A stretch of DNA of 64,000 bases from Glycine soja. Taxonomy: Eukaryota; Streptophyta; Magnoliopsida; Fabales; Fabaceae. Each line of letters opens with the position of its first letter. The first letter of the stretch is position 1. The notes beneath the pieces were generated by a model, which was not told the origin of the DNA, ran no database searches, and saw nothing but the letters and a program-made list of their open reading frames with translations. The stretch lies in NCBI RefSeq assembly GCF_004193775.1, contig NC_041019.1:14479020-14543019 (forward strand), in the 5' to 3' direction. Both the position numbers and the translations under genes were made by a program. This document shows, in pieces, positions 22,470-35,100 of the stretch.

Positions 22470-25400
22470 TCATATAATCATATTTTGATTTTGGTACCTA
22501 ACTTTTCTTATGTCCTTGTATGTTAGTTTTGAGTAATGATCCTTTTGGAACCCATACAATTTTTTCAATGGTACTACCATTCTTTCTAATATAACATGTT
22601 GATGCACTATGATCATTTTTACCACAGTAAAAACATGTAAACAAGGGAGAACTAGCCTTTTGAGTGGAGGTAAAGAAATTTTTATGCATCTTTTGTTAAT
22701 TTTCAGCATTATATCCTAATCCAGTTTCATCAAAAACACATCTTTGTTTGCCAAATATAATATCTAAATAATTTTTACCAAGAGTAAATTTGGCAAGAGA
22801 AATTTTTAAATCTTCAATTTGTTGTTTGAATTTATCACAACATTCACATGAATGAGATGCTTTATTGTTTTCTTGTATTAAGCATTTTGTAGAAAATTGA
22901 TTTTTATCTACTGATTTTAAAATTTTAACTTCAGATTTAGGATTTTCTAACTCTAAATTTAATTTCAAAATTTCTTTTTCTAAACTTGAAATAGTTTCCT
23001 TAGAATATGAAACTAATTTGGCAAGTTTGGCAGATTCTTTATGCAAATCATTGAATACAACTTGAAGTTCATCAAAAGAAATAGATAAGTCATAGTTAGA
23101 AGACATTACCTCTTCTCTGCTTTCATAGTCTTTCGCCATGAGACCCAGATTTATGATTTCATTTTCTGAATCACATGAAGAATCCATGTCATTATCTTCC
23201 CAAGTGATGTATGCTTTCTTTTCTTTGAAATTCATCTTGTCGGATTTTTCCATTCTTCTTTTAAAGACAAGACAATTGAATCTCATGTGCCCAGGTTGAT
23301 CCCATTCATAGCATTTTGGGGCTAAGGAGAAATCTTCTCCTTTCTTCTTTGGATTGATGTTTGATTTCTGTCGCAACGTGCCCTTTTGCGGGCGAGCGAA
23401 GGCGAGGCTCACGGGTGCGCTTTCCAAATGAGGAAAGATGCGCGGAGTCGCCACCAACGTTTATTTGTGGAAAACGTCGGGAAAACCGAAGGAAACCAGT
23501 CAAAATGAAAATTCTAAGTTCGGGAGTTGTATTTACGCTTGAGGAATGTATTAGCACCTCTTACGTTTGTCTCGAAGGACAACAGCCTATTTTTTAGAAT
23601 TGTGGAAATTGTGTTATCTTAACTTTAGTTCTTTTTTATTTTTTTGAGGTCGACAAAAGCGGGGCTCTTGCTCCTACGTACCCTCTATCGAAGAGGAAAT
23701 CAGACCTACGTAGTTCTTTCTTATGCGTGAATCAAGTGATTCTTTTTACTTGAAGGGTGATCATTTTAAGGCGTTGGACCTTAAAAATGATCCATTTACT
23801 TGGTAAGAAACTGAAATGATAAACTTTCAAAACCCTATTTTTTGTGGACGAGCTTGACTAGGCGAGTTGATTTTAGCCTTAGTTTCACTTTAGTTATTAG
23901 TCAATTCAATTAAGAATGAGAAATCCCAAAGAGAAAACGTCCGATTGATTTTTCGCTTTATTTTACTAAAAGGTATTTTTTGATTATTATATTATTATTT
24001 TACCTCTTTTTTTTATTTCCAACGTGGTTACGGCACGACCGAACGGTCGGAATTCATTTTAACAGAAATTATCGAATACTACAATTCAAATGATCGGTGG
24101 AAATTTATTTTATTTTTAGATTAGGCGAGAAATGACTTAAATAAATGACTTAAGCACGTCAAAAGGGGGTATAGAAAGCAAATGAAAACGAGAATAAAAA
24201 TACATGAAACAAAATGTGGACCACCATGGGTACATAGAATGAATTGAAAAGCTCGGTTTGAGGTACTTACCAGTTGAAGACTGAAGAAAACGAAGAACAA
24301 ACGATGAATGTTGAAGAACGGTCGAGAATCTTCGCGTAATTACTCACGGAAACGTTACGGAAGCGCCTCGGCTTGGATTTTCTTAACAGAAATAATTTTC
24401 CTCAGCAATTTCGAGAGAATAAGAAGTGCCAAGAAGGCTGAACCCCTTCTCCCTTCACTCCTCCCTCTATTTATAGCAAAATAGGGGAGGAGCTTGCCAC
24501 CCAGCTCGCCCAGGCGAGCAAGGTTGCTTCCTCCAGAAGCAACAGCCTTCTGGAGGAAGAATCTGGAAGCCCCAAGTGGGCCAGATTGCTATTTGTACCC
24601 CCCCTTTTTACTAAATGCACCCCCTCTACCTTTTTTGGTAATTCTTTTTCCGTAACGTTACGAAAATTTACGAATTTCGTAACGATACTTATTTTCCTTC
24701 CGCAATGTTACGAGTCCTTACGGATTATGTATTTACTCTTTTTTAGCTTTTGAAGAAGTTACGAAAACTCACGGATTGCGAAAAATACCCCCTTTCAATT
24801 TCCGTCATATCATAGAATTTTCACGGATCGCGTAAGCCTGCTTCCTTTTAATTTTCGGCACGTCTCGGGACTTCACATATTGTGCAACAAAGGGTGCCAA
24901 ATATCTCGAAGCGGCCAATCAATGGTTGTATATCATCAAATTATAATCCCCAGACGAAATTAGGGTATGACAATTTCCTTTGATTTCTTTTGTTTCTTTG
25001 AAACTTATTGAATCTCTTAACAAAAAATTTGAAATCATCATCTTCTTCTATTTCATTCAAGTCCTCTTTGTCACTTTCTTCTTGAATAGAAGATGATGAG
25101 GCTTTGAGTGCTATTCCTTTCCTCTTTTTATCATTCTCTTCATGTTGATGGAGTCTCATAAGTTACATTTCATGTTCTTGAAGTTTTCCAAAGAGAGTGG
25201 CAAGAGACATATTAGTGAGATCTCTTGATTCTGCAATTGTTGTTACTTTTGGTTGTCATTGTCTGCTTAAACATCTCAATACTTTGTTAATAAGATCTTC
25301 ATTAAGAAATATTTTTGCCAATGATGCAACATGATTAACTATATGAGTAAATCTCTTTTGCATATGTTGTATGGTCTCATTTTGATTCATTCTAAACAGT

Positions 25401-25807
25401 TCATATTCATGTGTGAGAGTGTTTATTCTAGATCTATTGACATTAGTTGTGCCTTCATGGGTTACTTGTAATGTATCCCACATTTATTTTGCATTTTTAC
25501 AATTTGAGACTCTAAAATATTCATCCATGCCTAATGCAGAAGTGATTATATTTTTGGCCTTTAAATTGTAATGAACCTTTCTTTTTTCATCATCATCCCA
25601 TTCTTTTCTAGATTTTTCTATAGTTGCATTTCCACCTACTATTGTAGGAATGAAGGGACCAATTTCAATGGCTTCCCATATATTTAAATCTATGGCTTCT
25701 ATAAAGATCTATATTCTGGTTTTCCAATAGTGATAACCCTCACCATTAAGAACAAAAGGCCTATTAATAGAATTTCCCTCAAGAAATGGAAAGTTAGATG
25801 AGGCCAT
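22470..25807 (-). pseudogene. Decayed gag of element B, split by a solo LTR
   Basis: It starts at the ATG complementary to 25805-25807 ([17 protein letters not shown]), just after the primer-binding site. It resembles element A gag throughout ([26 protein letters not shown]). A nested LTR occupies 23369-24972 plus a 5-bp duplication. gag resumes with a knuckle in which one Cys is replaced (CYEWDQPGHMRFNC), then a Lys-rich coiled-coil-like part and a second knuckle CFYCGKNDHSASTC near 22640. Several in-frame stops (for example near 25484 and 25160) and frameshifts make it non-functional. Confidence 0.85.
23369..24972 (-). mobile_element. Gypsy-type solo LTR nested in element B gag
   Basis: This 1,604-bp TG...CA block is flanked by ATTTC on both sides (23364-23368 and 24973-24977). 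It contains no coding sequence. Read on the minus strand it starts TGTCATACCCTAATTTCG, which resembles Tat/Ogre-type legume LTRs; that orientation and lineage are inference. The GC-rich end near 23380-23560 (GGAGTCGCCACCAACG) is typical of this LTR class. It probably formed by LTR-LTR recombination. Confidence 0.85.
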
Positions 25808-25846
25808 AATTATTCTTGAAGTTTTTAAACTTTAAACAAGAATCCT

Positions 25847-25858
25847 CCTTTGATACCA
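25847..25858 (-). other. Primer-binding site of element B
   Basis: On the minus strand the sequence TGGTATCAAAGG follows the 5' LTR end by a short spacer. This is a tRNA-Met-type site with its 3' half degenerate compared with element A. Confidence 0.8.
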
Positions 25859-25860
25859 CT

Positions 25861-27085
25861 TTTTGAACAAGTGGCCTCAATAACTTAGGGGGGGAGGGGT
25901 TGAATTAAGTCTTACAAAATTTTTCACTAACAAACTTTTAACCCCCTTTTAAATGATAGGCTCAGAATGCAGAAGAAGAAGCAACAATCAATTTAATAAT
26001 GTTCTTTAAACGTGCAAGACAAAATTGATTGCAATAAAATAAATAAGATAAGAGAAAAGAGAATTGCAAACTCGATTTATACTGGTTCGGCCACTTCTCG
26101 TGCCTACGTCCAATCCTCAAGCAACCCACTTGAGATTTTCCATTATCTCTGTAAATCCTTTACAGACTTTGAACACACCTTGAGATTCTTCACCCTTGTG
26201 TTCAAGATTCTCCAAGAGACAATCTGTCTCTTGATTACAATTCTCACAATCCAAGAGACAATCAGTCTCTTGATTACAACTGACTTTCTGAGATAAACAA
26301 AAAGATTTCTCTCCTTTAGAGTGGATGATACAAAATGAAGATCCTAGAGGAGTTTCTCTCTTTTAGAAATGATAATACAATTTGAAGTTCCTAGATGAAT
26401 TCTCAATAGATTGCAAGTGTTTGCCCAAGAGTTTTTGAGAGAGCATTTGGTAATTAAGTTCTCTTAGAATATCTCTTTCTTGCTTTTCGAAGTCATACAC
26501 ACATATATATAGGCCCTTCATGCCTTTTCAAAATGGTTTGAAGAGATGTGTCTTTTCAAAAAGCTTTTTCTGAAATTCTTCACTGGTAATCGATTACAAG
26601 TTTTTGGTAATCGATTACACAATTATATTTTGAAGGGTCATGACTTTTCATATTGAACTTCAAGAGTTTTGTTGCTGGTAATCGATTACACATTAATGGG
26701 TAATCGATTACAGCTTTTAAATTCAAATTTCAAAATCCTTCTAAAAGCTAATTTTTCAAGATTGTCTTCTGGTAATCGATTACACTGCCTGATAATCAAT
26801 TACCATAGTCTTGATCTCTTGGAAACACTTTGTTTTGTGGCAAAAACTTGATCTTGAATTAATCTTGAAGCAATGCTTGTTTGTTTAAGCAATCTTGTAT
26901 TAATCTTGAAGCAATGCTTAACCTTTGAATGTTTGTTGAAGTAATCTTGAAAGCAATCTTGTTTGATTATTCTTTGGCATCATCAAAATCATGTATTCAT
27001 ACATTTACATTCTCTACCTTTTTGATGATGACAATCATTATCAAGTGAATTTTTTTCGACATCATAAAAAACTGCATAATTCACA
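25861..27085 (-). repeat. 5' LTR of element B (right copy)
   Basis: This is the counterpart of the left LTR, with palindrome pairs at 26587/26608, 26679/26701 and 26773/26793, a TATATATA box near 26510 and the U5 block near 26072-26118. Leader stems are visible, for example 26169-26177 with 26197-26205, and 26213-26233 and 26252-26272 (CAAGAGAC arms). Its outer end at 27085 is defined by the TAAAC duplication, and a second, internal LTR-start copy lies exactly 76 bp inside at 27009. Confidence 0.85.
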
Positions 27086-27300
27086 TAAACCATCTATTCC
27101 ATTTTGTGGAGGCTTTCAAAAGAATGTGCACTCTCTCATTGAAAAAATTGCAAAAGTGGAAGATTTCAAGATTTGTAGGAAATGCGTCTGGTATTGCTTC
27201 AAAGAGGCACAACAACAATGTCATGTTCCATCTACATAATAAAGGATAAATCTTCGTCATCTTTCAGTTAACTCTTCGGGTAAAAAGCAAGACATGATGT

Positions 27301-29280
27301 TGGAAATATCACTAAATGAATAGATCACTGGAAACAAAATTGATCAACATTATTACCAAAATGCATTATAATAATAAAATATTGTTTCATCAAGGCCTAA
27401 CCTGACACATGTCATTAAATGAACATGTTAGACAACTAACTCTAAGACCTAATCAAACTACTATTTAATAAACATATAGGGTTTGTTATCACACACCTTT
27501 TCCTCTTTGAGTAATCAAAATTCATGCACAAGACAAAAGATAAGAGAGAAAACTAATTTCCCTAATTCTAATGACATAAAATAACAACGTAAACTTAGGC
27601 GAACCATGGTCGTGCAAAATCTACCTCGTTTGTGGTAAAAAACTTGGTGTTGATTTCCAATCCTACCGGCTTATTCCTTGTCTATGGTGACTTTACGACA
27701 ACCATACAAAATCTACTTTGATTGTGCTCTAAAGCTTAATGCTAATTTTGAATCTTGACAACTTATCTCTTGTACATGACAACTTTACTACAAACGTACA
27801 AAATCTATCACGTCTTTGTTTGGAAATTTGTCCTTGATTTTCAATCATGACAACCTTTTCTTATTTATGGTAACTTTACCACAACCATAATAAAAAACTT
27901 GAGGTTGATTTTTAATTCTGTAAATTATTATTTGTTTGTGGTTCCTTTACAATTGTCGTACAAAATCTATAATGATCATGCAAAATTCACCATGGTCGTG
28001 ATCTTCTTCGTAATGCTTGATTAGCTCCAAAAAATGCACGATTTTTAACTCTTATCCACATGAAGTCACTTAAGTAACTATCTTACACAAACTAACAGAA
28101 AATAATGAGTTTTGCTAATGAGAGTGTCTCAAAATACTTGAAATTGACAAGAAAACTCACTCAAAAATAGTTGAAAGTCTACTTTATAAGTTAGCAACAA
28201 AGTATTGTAAGAAAAGAAAATATAGTCTAATAGAAAGATGTATGAAAATATCACCAAATGAACAAATCATAGAAAACAAAATTGTTCAACATTATTATCA
28301 AGATCCAATATAATATCTAAGTACTCAGTATAATACCTAAGTGTTGTATCAACAAGGCCTAACTTAACACATATCACTAAATGAACATATCAAATTAACA
28401 TTTAAATAAAATGTTTGCTCTCCAAAATTGTCTAAATTTCTGCTTTCATAGTTGAATCAAGGGACTCAATATTATATGATTGTAAAAAAACAATAAATTA
28501 GCATAAACATCACTTTCAACACCTAAAAGGGCTCAAATTGATCTATTTCATAGCATATTTGAATTCCTTGATTATTTCTTTGACTTTATACTTTGATCTT
28601 TGCTTGTAAGATTTACCTTATGCCTAACAACAAAATCTCTCACAATGCACCCTTGAGTAATTCTAGAACAGATAAACTATGTCTTATGGGCATTTGACCT
28701 TAGTATCCAACCTAATATCAAGTATGTAATCCAATAAATCACCTAATAAGATGATTTGATTCTTGCTCATACCTATGTATAAGTTAACTATTTTTTAATA
28801 GTTGTTGGAACTTTTCATTGCTTCCCATACCCCCATCAACTTGGAAAGAACCAAGTACGTCCATTGCTTCCGTACAATGTTGTTCTAAAACAGTTACACA
28901 ATGCAGTGTTTCTTTTCTCAATATGTAATCTTTACAACATTTTTCTTGTATGTGGTGCCTTTACCATGACCATACAAAATGTACCACAACTGTGCTCGAA
29001 AACTTAACACTTATTTTCAATCTTGTCAACTTTTCTTTGTTTGTGGTGGAATCATACAAAATCTACAATGATCATACAAAATTCACCACGATCGTCATTT
29101 TCTTAGCAGTGCTTGAATCGCTCCTACTCTTTCCCACATGAAACCTCTCAAGCAGCTATCTTATACAAACTAACAACAAACAATGAGTTTTGCCCGAAAT
29201 TGGCAAGAAAACTCACTTGAAAATATAGTTAAATCTAGTTTATCAATTAGCAACCAAGTATTGTAATAAAAGAAAACAAA
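27301..29280. repeat. Diverged ~1-kb tandem duplication
   Basis: Unit one (27301 to about 28240) and unit two (28242 to about 29280) share the same order of blocks. Each has a start like TATCACNAAATGAA, a CAAGGCCTAAC segment, repeated CATACAAAATCTAC boxes and an end like GCAACNAAGTATTGTAA. Inside unit one, a sub-repeat of about 110 bp built on GTACAAAATCTA and GTGAC/GTAACTTTAC recurs about four times. No coding frame is maintained. Function unknown. Confidence 0.5.
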
Positions 29281-29789
29281 TGTGAAGTCATTTTTTCGTC
29301 TTTTTCCTTCAGGTTTGATATGAATTATCTATTTCATATCATATTAGTTTACATCTATTTTAATATTGTGAATGTGGCATGACATGTATATAACACTATA
29401 CTTTCTAAACAAAGATAAAAATCACTAATAAATAAACTATTTTAAACTTCAGCAACATGCATCACTTTATTCTAGGCTTGTAGCCTTTAGTGCTTCATCA
29501 GAAACCTGGTTAATTAAGTAGCCTTAACATTTATCTAGCTAAAGAAATTGAGAAAACACACTTGAAATAGTTTGTTGCATCTTAATCAAAAGAATTTTGC
29601 ATGGAGTATAACTCACTAAACATGTAGAACTCGTGGTAAACTTTTCTCTTCTTTTGGCTGAGGTTGTGGACAACTATTGAGAGGATCTCAACCTAGAGTA
29701 CCAATGCCATATAGAATTTATGAATAGTCTGTTGTTCACTGTACACACACTTATGTATCTACACTTGAATACATTAATTACAAGTTTAA
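29281..29789. other. Unassigned AT-rich spacer
   Basis: No reading frame, RNA gene or repeat recognised here. It leads into the region homologous to the ROMO1-like gene. Confidence 0.4.
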
Positions 29790-32700
29790 TTACTTAGTTA
29801 TAAGGAAACATATATACACATGAAATTCCTTTGCAACCCTTATATTTTTTGTTATAAGTTTTGCAATATGTAGTTAACAAAAAAAAAACTATATAACTAG
29901 TTTTTATTTTGAGCACTCAATGTACGAATTCAAACAAAATTTAAAAATGATTTTATATAACAAAAGGCATGGGTATGAAAAGTCTAGAGGCATAAGGAAA
30001 GCCAAATTGAAGCTTTAAATAATCTTATCATTGATGTTCAGAACAAGATCATGTGACATACCTTATACCTAATAGCCTCATATGTTTTCCATAGACAACA
30101 CCTAGAAAGAAGCCAAAACATTAATATGTCATGGTGTATTTTAACTTTTAGATGCAAGTGAATTAGATCTAATGAAAAACCAAGATGAACGTTTTTATAG
30201 ATGCGTTTAACTATAACATTTAAGTAGTTAATGTAGTTTTACACAACAACCTGGATGGCAATGTACACTACTTTCTGAAGCAAGATTCTAGATATTGCAC
30301 ACTTCACATTTCACAAAACTTCAAAGATGAGACTTCACCAATATATACTTATGATATAGTTTCAAGTTCAAGTGACAAACAATTGAAGAACCAAATGAAA
30401 AAGGGGAATTTATGTACAACTATTCAACTAATATTTAGTACAAAACAACATGCAAATCAATGTGGGAGCTAACACTTAGTCTCCTTTCCTTTCTACTAGG
30501 AAAATGTTTCAAAACTTTGTCAAATAGGTTCCAATTAAATTACAAAGGAATGAGAACCCAAAATATAGAAAAATTGAGCAAAATATCCAATATCAAATTT
30601 AACTATCTATATATTTGGTTACAAAGGAGGTCTAAGACCTAGTGTGGAGAGCAAAAAGGTAGGTTTGGATAATCCAATGTGTTGTGTTTGGACGATCCAA
30701 TATACCATAGTTTTGATGATAACAAAAGTATAAATTGTTGTTGAACCAATGGTTTATGTGAATTGAAGCAAGACATACTTGATATAAGCTCAAATGGTAA
30801 AAATCTCTATCCTTATGCTTTTAAAAGTTATCGTCCAAAGGTAAATGAAACTTGTTTTATTTAACTATGTTATTTAGCGTCCAACGTGCTATTATTAAAC
30901 AAGCTTCCAATGATTTGTGAAAATCAGTACTCACATACTGCATATCTCTATGCACCTAAAAAAGACAGAATTAACTTACAAGAAAAAATATCCTCTAGCA
31001 TTGGAGGGGTTCAGTAGGAGAGAGAGAATCTTTCTGTCTCCCACTAGACCCCTCCAATGAACTAGAGAAGAGCCCAACTCAACTTACACAATAATTTATA
31101 TTATGTTAGTTAACGTTCAAATAGTTTACCTGCACGTGAAAACATTTTTGAGGATGATTCACTCATATAACATTCTTATAATTGAATTTTCCCTCTTTAT
31201 GTATGCTATGAAATTATTCTAACATTTGAATTTCAAGTGTATTAAGGTAGAGACAAAAAGAATGTTACTAATGACATAATCATCCATACAAGTAGTGAAG
31301 TAGAGAGCCACAAAAGCAATGTACCTTTGTCCCTTCTCTCTCCTCAACAAGTTGTCACATAGCAGAAATAACAAGTTATTGATAACAAAATTATTTGAGG
31401 AATATGTATATCACACAACAAATAGTTTGTTGAAGCCTATAAAAACAACCTTAAGAAGCAACACAAAGCACAACAATTCTTTAAAATCATTCAAGTGCTG
31501 AGACTCTATCAAAAAGTGTTGGATGCCCAAATCTACAAAACTTAGAAAGTTTCATTCTTTCCTTAACAAAAATTATTTGTTGTATTCGATCAAACTTAAT
31601 TGTATATCCTTTCTTTGAGAGATTTGAATCTTATACAAGGATACTTGGATGTTCTTAATCTCAAGGGGAGATTTAGAGTAGGTCAAAAGTGACATATAGA
31701 ATACTTTAGCTTCTGTCATAATTTGATCATTTTCAGCTTCTTCAATCTTATCTCTAGATGCATAAGTTTTTATTTATTTATCAAAAGTCTCTTTGTGAAA
31801 ATCTGTTTTCATCGTTTGGACGCTTTTATTAAAAACATTTTCTTTAAACTTGTGATAAGCTTTGTAAAACTTGCCATCCTTTGAAAAAGTTTTAAGATTT
31901 TTTTTTATCAGTAAATATTAATTGTTAGTATGATCAGTTTTTTTATTAGTGGGGACATTCAAACTCATGATCTCCCCTCTTTTCTTCTCCCTTCACCATT
32001 GGACAAATGTTATATCTTTAAAAAAATTTTAAGATTATTTAATACATTATTTAATCCTTTATTTATTATTTCAAAGTACCCCTCATGCTCAAGATGTTGG
32101 TTTAAAATCGAAGCTATTTTGCATACGAATAATTAGTTTACAAATAAAAATGTGAAGGAATGGACACTCAATCTGTTGCTTTGGCAAGTCTAGCAACACA
32201 TTAAGGGCCTGTTTAGTTTTGAGAAATCTTTCATTTCCTATTTTCTGATCCAAAACAATTATAAGAAAATGTATAAATCTTCAAAACAAGAAAGTAATAA
32301 TCTGATTTTAGAGAAATTTTTAACTTTTAATTGGAAAAATATCTCGTCGTCTCCACCTTATTTGCTATTGTTAAATGTTGGATAGATTTTTTTTTTATTA
32401 TTGTTTTGTATACAAGCTTCTTATAAATACAAAATAAAATGAAAAGAAGTGACATTCTTATAATTAAAAATGAAAATAAAAGATATTCTCTCAAACTAAT
32501 TTGCCTATTGAGGCCCTTGTTTCCACTTCAACACCACCATGAGCCACAACCACACAACACCTGAAAAATTAACAGCACCAATTCCAACCAAACAAATATG
32601 CATAGAAGAAAAAGGTTCTCTAATACGATTAGTCAAAGTGTAATTGAAATATCGAATTTCATTTCGAAGAAAATATAAAATACAAAAAAGTGTGAAAAGC

Positions 32701-32820
32701 ATTGGAATTAAAAGTCTAGGTGTGAGACACTGGCGCTTTTTTTAAGTTGGGAGAAAGTCAGAAAACTCTGAAAGCGAAAACCAAACCAACGTGTTGCTTC
32801 TTAGTCTAACACATCAAATT
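29790..32820 (-). pseudogene. Decayed duplicate of the ROMO1-like gene
   Basis: Blocks at 29790-30660, 32077-32220, 32508-32700 and 32735-32820 align in order with 38930-40165, 40230-40400, 40736-41060 and 41325-41410 of the functional gene. The exon-2 copy is at 30062-30101, with both splice sites preserved, but it is 40 nt instead of 38, a frameshift. The exon-1 coding part is deleted and exon 3 was not found. About 1.4 kb of foreign sequence (30665-32076) sits in its intron. The two copies flank the PPR gene. The pseudogene lacks the MULE and small MITE found in the functional copy, so it acts as an empty-site reference. Confidence 0.75.
30665..32076 (+). mobile_element. Possible Copia LTR remnant inside the ROMO1 pseudogene
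   Basis: The functional ROMO1 paralogue has only about 80 bp at this place, so the block is an insertion. It begins near TGTTGTGTTTGGACGATCC (30680) with a TTTTGATGATAACAAAAG segment like Sirevirus LTR starts. It has a CCTATAAAAACAACC TATA-like box near 31436 followed by R/U5-like sequence. I found no clear end or target duplication, so identity and limits are tentative. Confidence 0.4.
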
Positions 32821-32931
32821 AATTTTTGAACATGATTCCATGGTGGTGCTATTAGTTGAAGTCATTGATGCCATTCCATGATTGGTTTCTGTTTTCACTC
32901 ATAACTTTCCACATTAGATGATCCAATTCCC

Positions 32932-35100
32932 ATGCAATGCACATTCCCGCTTCAACTTCAAACCTTCCGCAACCTTCTCAAAGCCTGCATAGCCCAAAGG
33001 GACCTCATAACTGGCAAAACCCTCCATGCCCTTTACTTCAAGTCCCTCATCCCACCCTCCACCTACCTGTCCAATCACTTCACCCTCCTCTACTCCAAAT
33101 GTGGCTCCCTCCACAATGCCCAAACTTCCTTCGACCTCACCCAATACCCCAATGTCTTCTCCTACAACACCCTCATCAATGCCTATGCCAAACACTCCCT
33201 TATCCACCTCGCCCGCCAGGTGTTCGATGAAATTCCCCAACCAGACATTGTCTCTTACAACACCCTTATAGCTGCCTATGCTGATAGGGGTGAGTGTCGG
33301 CCAGCATTGAGGCTCTTTGCAGAAGTTAGAGAGCTTCGTTTCGGCCTTGACGGGTTTACGTTGTCGGGCGTGATCATTGCATGTGGTGATGATGTTGGAT
33401 TGGTGAGGCAGCTGCATTGCTTTGTGGTGGTGTGTGGGTATGATTGCTATGCTTCGGTGAATAATGCGGTGCTCGCGTGTTATAGTAGGAAGGGGTTTTT
33501 GAATGAGGCAAGGAGGGTGTTTAGGGAGATGGGGGAGGGTGGGGGCAGGGATGAGGTTTCGTGGAACGCGATGATCGTGGCATGTGGGCAGCACCGGGAG
33601 GGATTGGAGGCTGTGGAGTTGTTTAGGGAGATGGTTAGGAGGGGTTTGAAGGTTGATATGTTTACTATGGCGAGTGTTTTGACTGCGTTTACTTGTGTTA
33701 AGGATTTGGTTGGGGGGATGCAGTTTCATGGAATGATGATTAAGAGTGGGTTCCATGGGAATTCACATGTTGGGAGTGGCTTGATTGATTTGTATTCTAA
33801 GTGTGCTGGTGGCATGGTGGAATGTAGGAAGGTGTTTGAGGAGATTGCTGCACCGGATTTGGTTCTTTGGAACACGATGATTTCTGGATTTTCACAGTAT
33901 GAGGACTTGTCTGAAGATGGTATTTGGTGTTTCCGGGAGATGCAGCACAATGGTTTTCATCCGGATGATTGTAGTTTCGTGTGTGTGACTAGTGCTTGTT
34001 CTAATTTGTCATCCCCTTCTGTGGGAAAGCAGGTTCATGCATTGGCTATCAAATCTGACATTCCTTATAATCGTGTTTCAGTGAATAATGCTCTTGTTGC
34101 CATGTATTCCAAATGTGGGAATGTTCATGATGCAAGAAGGGTTTTTGATACAATGCCAGAACATAACATGGTGTCGCTGAATTCAATGATTGCAGGCTAT
34201 GCACAACATGGTGTTGAGGTTGAATCGCTCAGGCTTTTTGAACTGATGCTGCAGAAAGACATAGCACCTAACACCATAACTTTCATAGCTGTTCTTTCTG
34301 CATGTGTACACACTGGAAAAGTTGAAGAGGGTCAGAAATATTTCAATATGATGAAAGAAAGGTTTCGGATTGAACCAGAAGCAGAACATTATTCATGCAT
34401 GATAGATCTTTTGGGTCGGGCAGGCAAACTCAAGGAGGCTGAGAGGATTATTGAGACAATGCCATTTAATCCTGGTTCTATTGAATGGGCTACTTTGCTT
34501 GGTGCGTGTAGGAAGCATGGAAATGTGGAACTTGCTGTGAAAGCGGCCAATGAGTTCCTCCAGCTGGAACCTTATAACGCTGCTCCATATGTGATGCTTT
34601 CAAATATGTATGCCAGCGCTGCCAGATGGGAAGAGGCTGCAACAGTTAAAAGGCTGATGCGGGAAAGAGGAGTGAAGAAGAAACCTGGTTGTAGTTGGAT
34701 TGAGATAGATAAGAAGGTGCATGTCTTTGTGGCTGAAGACACTTCACATCCAATGATAAAAGAGATTCATGTGTACATGGGGGAGATATTAAGGAAAATG
34801 AAGCAAGCAGGATATGTACCAGATATAAGATGGGCATTGGTGAAAGACGAAGAGGTAGAGCCAGATGAGAAAGAAAGACGGTTACTGTATCACAGTGAGA
34901 AGCTAGCTGTTGCATTTGGCCTGATCTCCACTGAAGAATGGGTGCCTATACTGGTTGTAAAGAACCTAAGAATTTGTGGTGATTGTCACAATGCCATCAA
35001 ACTTATTTCAGCCATCACTGGTAGGGAAATCACTGTTAGAGATACTCACAGGTTTCATTGCTTTAAGGAAGGGCACTGTTCATGCGGGGACTATTGGTGA
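32932..35100 (+). CDS. DYW-class pentatricopeptide-repeat protein (At3g49710-like)
   Basis: This intact, intronless gene encodes 722 residues. Such proteins bind organellar RNA sequence-specifically, and DYW-class members usually specify C-to-U editing in mitochondria or plastids. P, L and S repeats run from about residue 10 to 500 (for example [66 protein letters not shown]). E/E+ domains follow (about 510-620, [18 protein letters not shown]). The C-terminal DYW deaminase has [11 protein letters not shown] and CGDCHNAIK zinc and active-site motifs and the terminal CGDYW. The start [19 protein letters not shown] is the first ATG of the frame; a cleavable target peptide is not obvious. Closest family member by recognition is Arabidopsis At3g49710; the RNA target is unknown. 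Confidence 0.95.
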   Translation: MQCTFPLQLQTFRNLLKACIAQRDLITGKTLHALYFKSLIPPSTYLSNHFTLLYSKCGSLHNAQTSFDLTQYPNVFSYNTLINAYAKHSLIHLARQVFDEIPQPDIVSYNTLIAAYADRGECRPALRLFAEVRELRFGLDGFTLSGVIIACGDDVGLVRQLHCFVVVCGYDCYASVNNAVLACYSRKGFLNEARRVFREMGEGGGRDEVSWNAMIVACGQHREGLEAVELFREMVRRGLKVDMFTMASVLTAFTCVKDLVGGMQFHGMMIKSGFHGNSHVGSGLIDLYSKCAGGMVECRKVFEEIAAPDLVLWNTMISGFSQYEDLSEDGIWCFREMQHNGFHPDDCSFVCVTSACSNLSSPSVGKQVHALAIKSDIPYNRVSVNNALVAMYSKCGNVHDARRVFDTMPEHNMVSLNSMIAGYAQHGVEVESLRLFELMLQKDIAPNTITFIAVLSACVHTGKVEEGQKYFNMMKERFRIEPEAEHYSCMIDLLGRAGKLKEAERIIETMPFNPGSIEWATLLGACRKHGNVELAVKAANEFLQLEPYNAAPYVMLSNMYASAARWEEAATVKRLMRERGVKKKPGCSWIEIDKKVHVFVAEDTSHPMIKEIHVYMGEILRKMKQAGYVPDIRWALVKDEEVEPDEKERRLLYHSEKLAVAFGLISTEEWVPILVVKNLRICGDCHNAIKLISAITGREITVRDTHRFHCFKEGHCSCGDYW

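Larger units (their letters stand above)
20508..27085 (-). mobile_element. Element B: pol-deleted Sirevirus-like Copia element
   Basis: This 6.6-kb element reads right to left and is flanked by TAAAC on both sides (20503-20507 and 27086-27090). The 5' LTR is on the right (25861-27085) and the 3' LTR on the left (20508-21775). A tRNA-Met-type primer-binding site, a decayed gag and only the start of pol are present. Integrase, reverse transcriptase and RNase H are missing. The LTRs differ at many positions, so the insertion is older than element A. A Gypsy-type solo LTR (23369-24972) is nested in gag. Without its own pol it could move only by using another element's proteins. Confidence 0.88.
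20429..27239 (+). pseudogene. Possible 75-codon gene split by retrotransposon element B
   Basis: Positions 20429-20507 open with ATGATGGATATGTC and read MMDMSRWKHRDSPTTFWF and onward. After removing element B and one copy of its TAAAC duplication, the frame continues without interruption at 27091 (PSIPFCGGFQKNVHSLIEK, ICRKCVWYCFKEAQQQC) to a TAA at 27237-27239. The sequence before the ATG is CT-rich like a plant 5' UTR and is itself split by element A. I do not recognise the protein. It is Cys-, Lys- and aromatic-rich and lacks an obvious signal peptide. It could be chance, but in-frame joining across an insertion over 6 kb long is suggestive. Confidence 0.4.

Noticed and set aside
32914..33756. 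280-codon minus-strand frame opposite the PPR gene
   Set aside because: Antisense shadow of the PPR repeats; His/Pro-rich composition follows from complementary codons.
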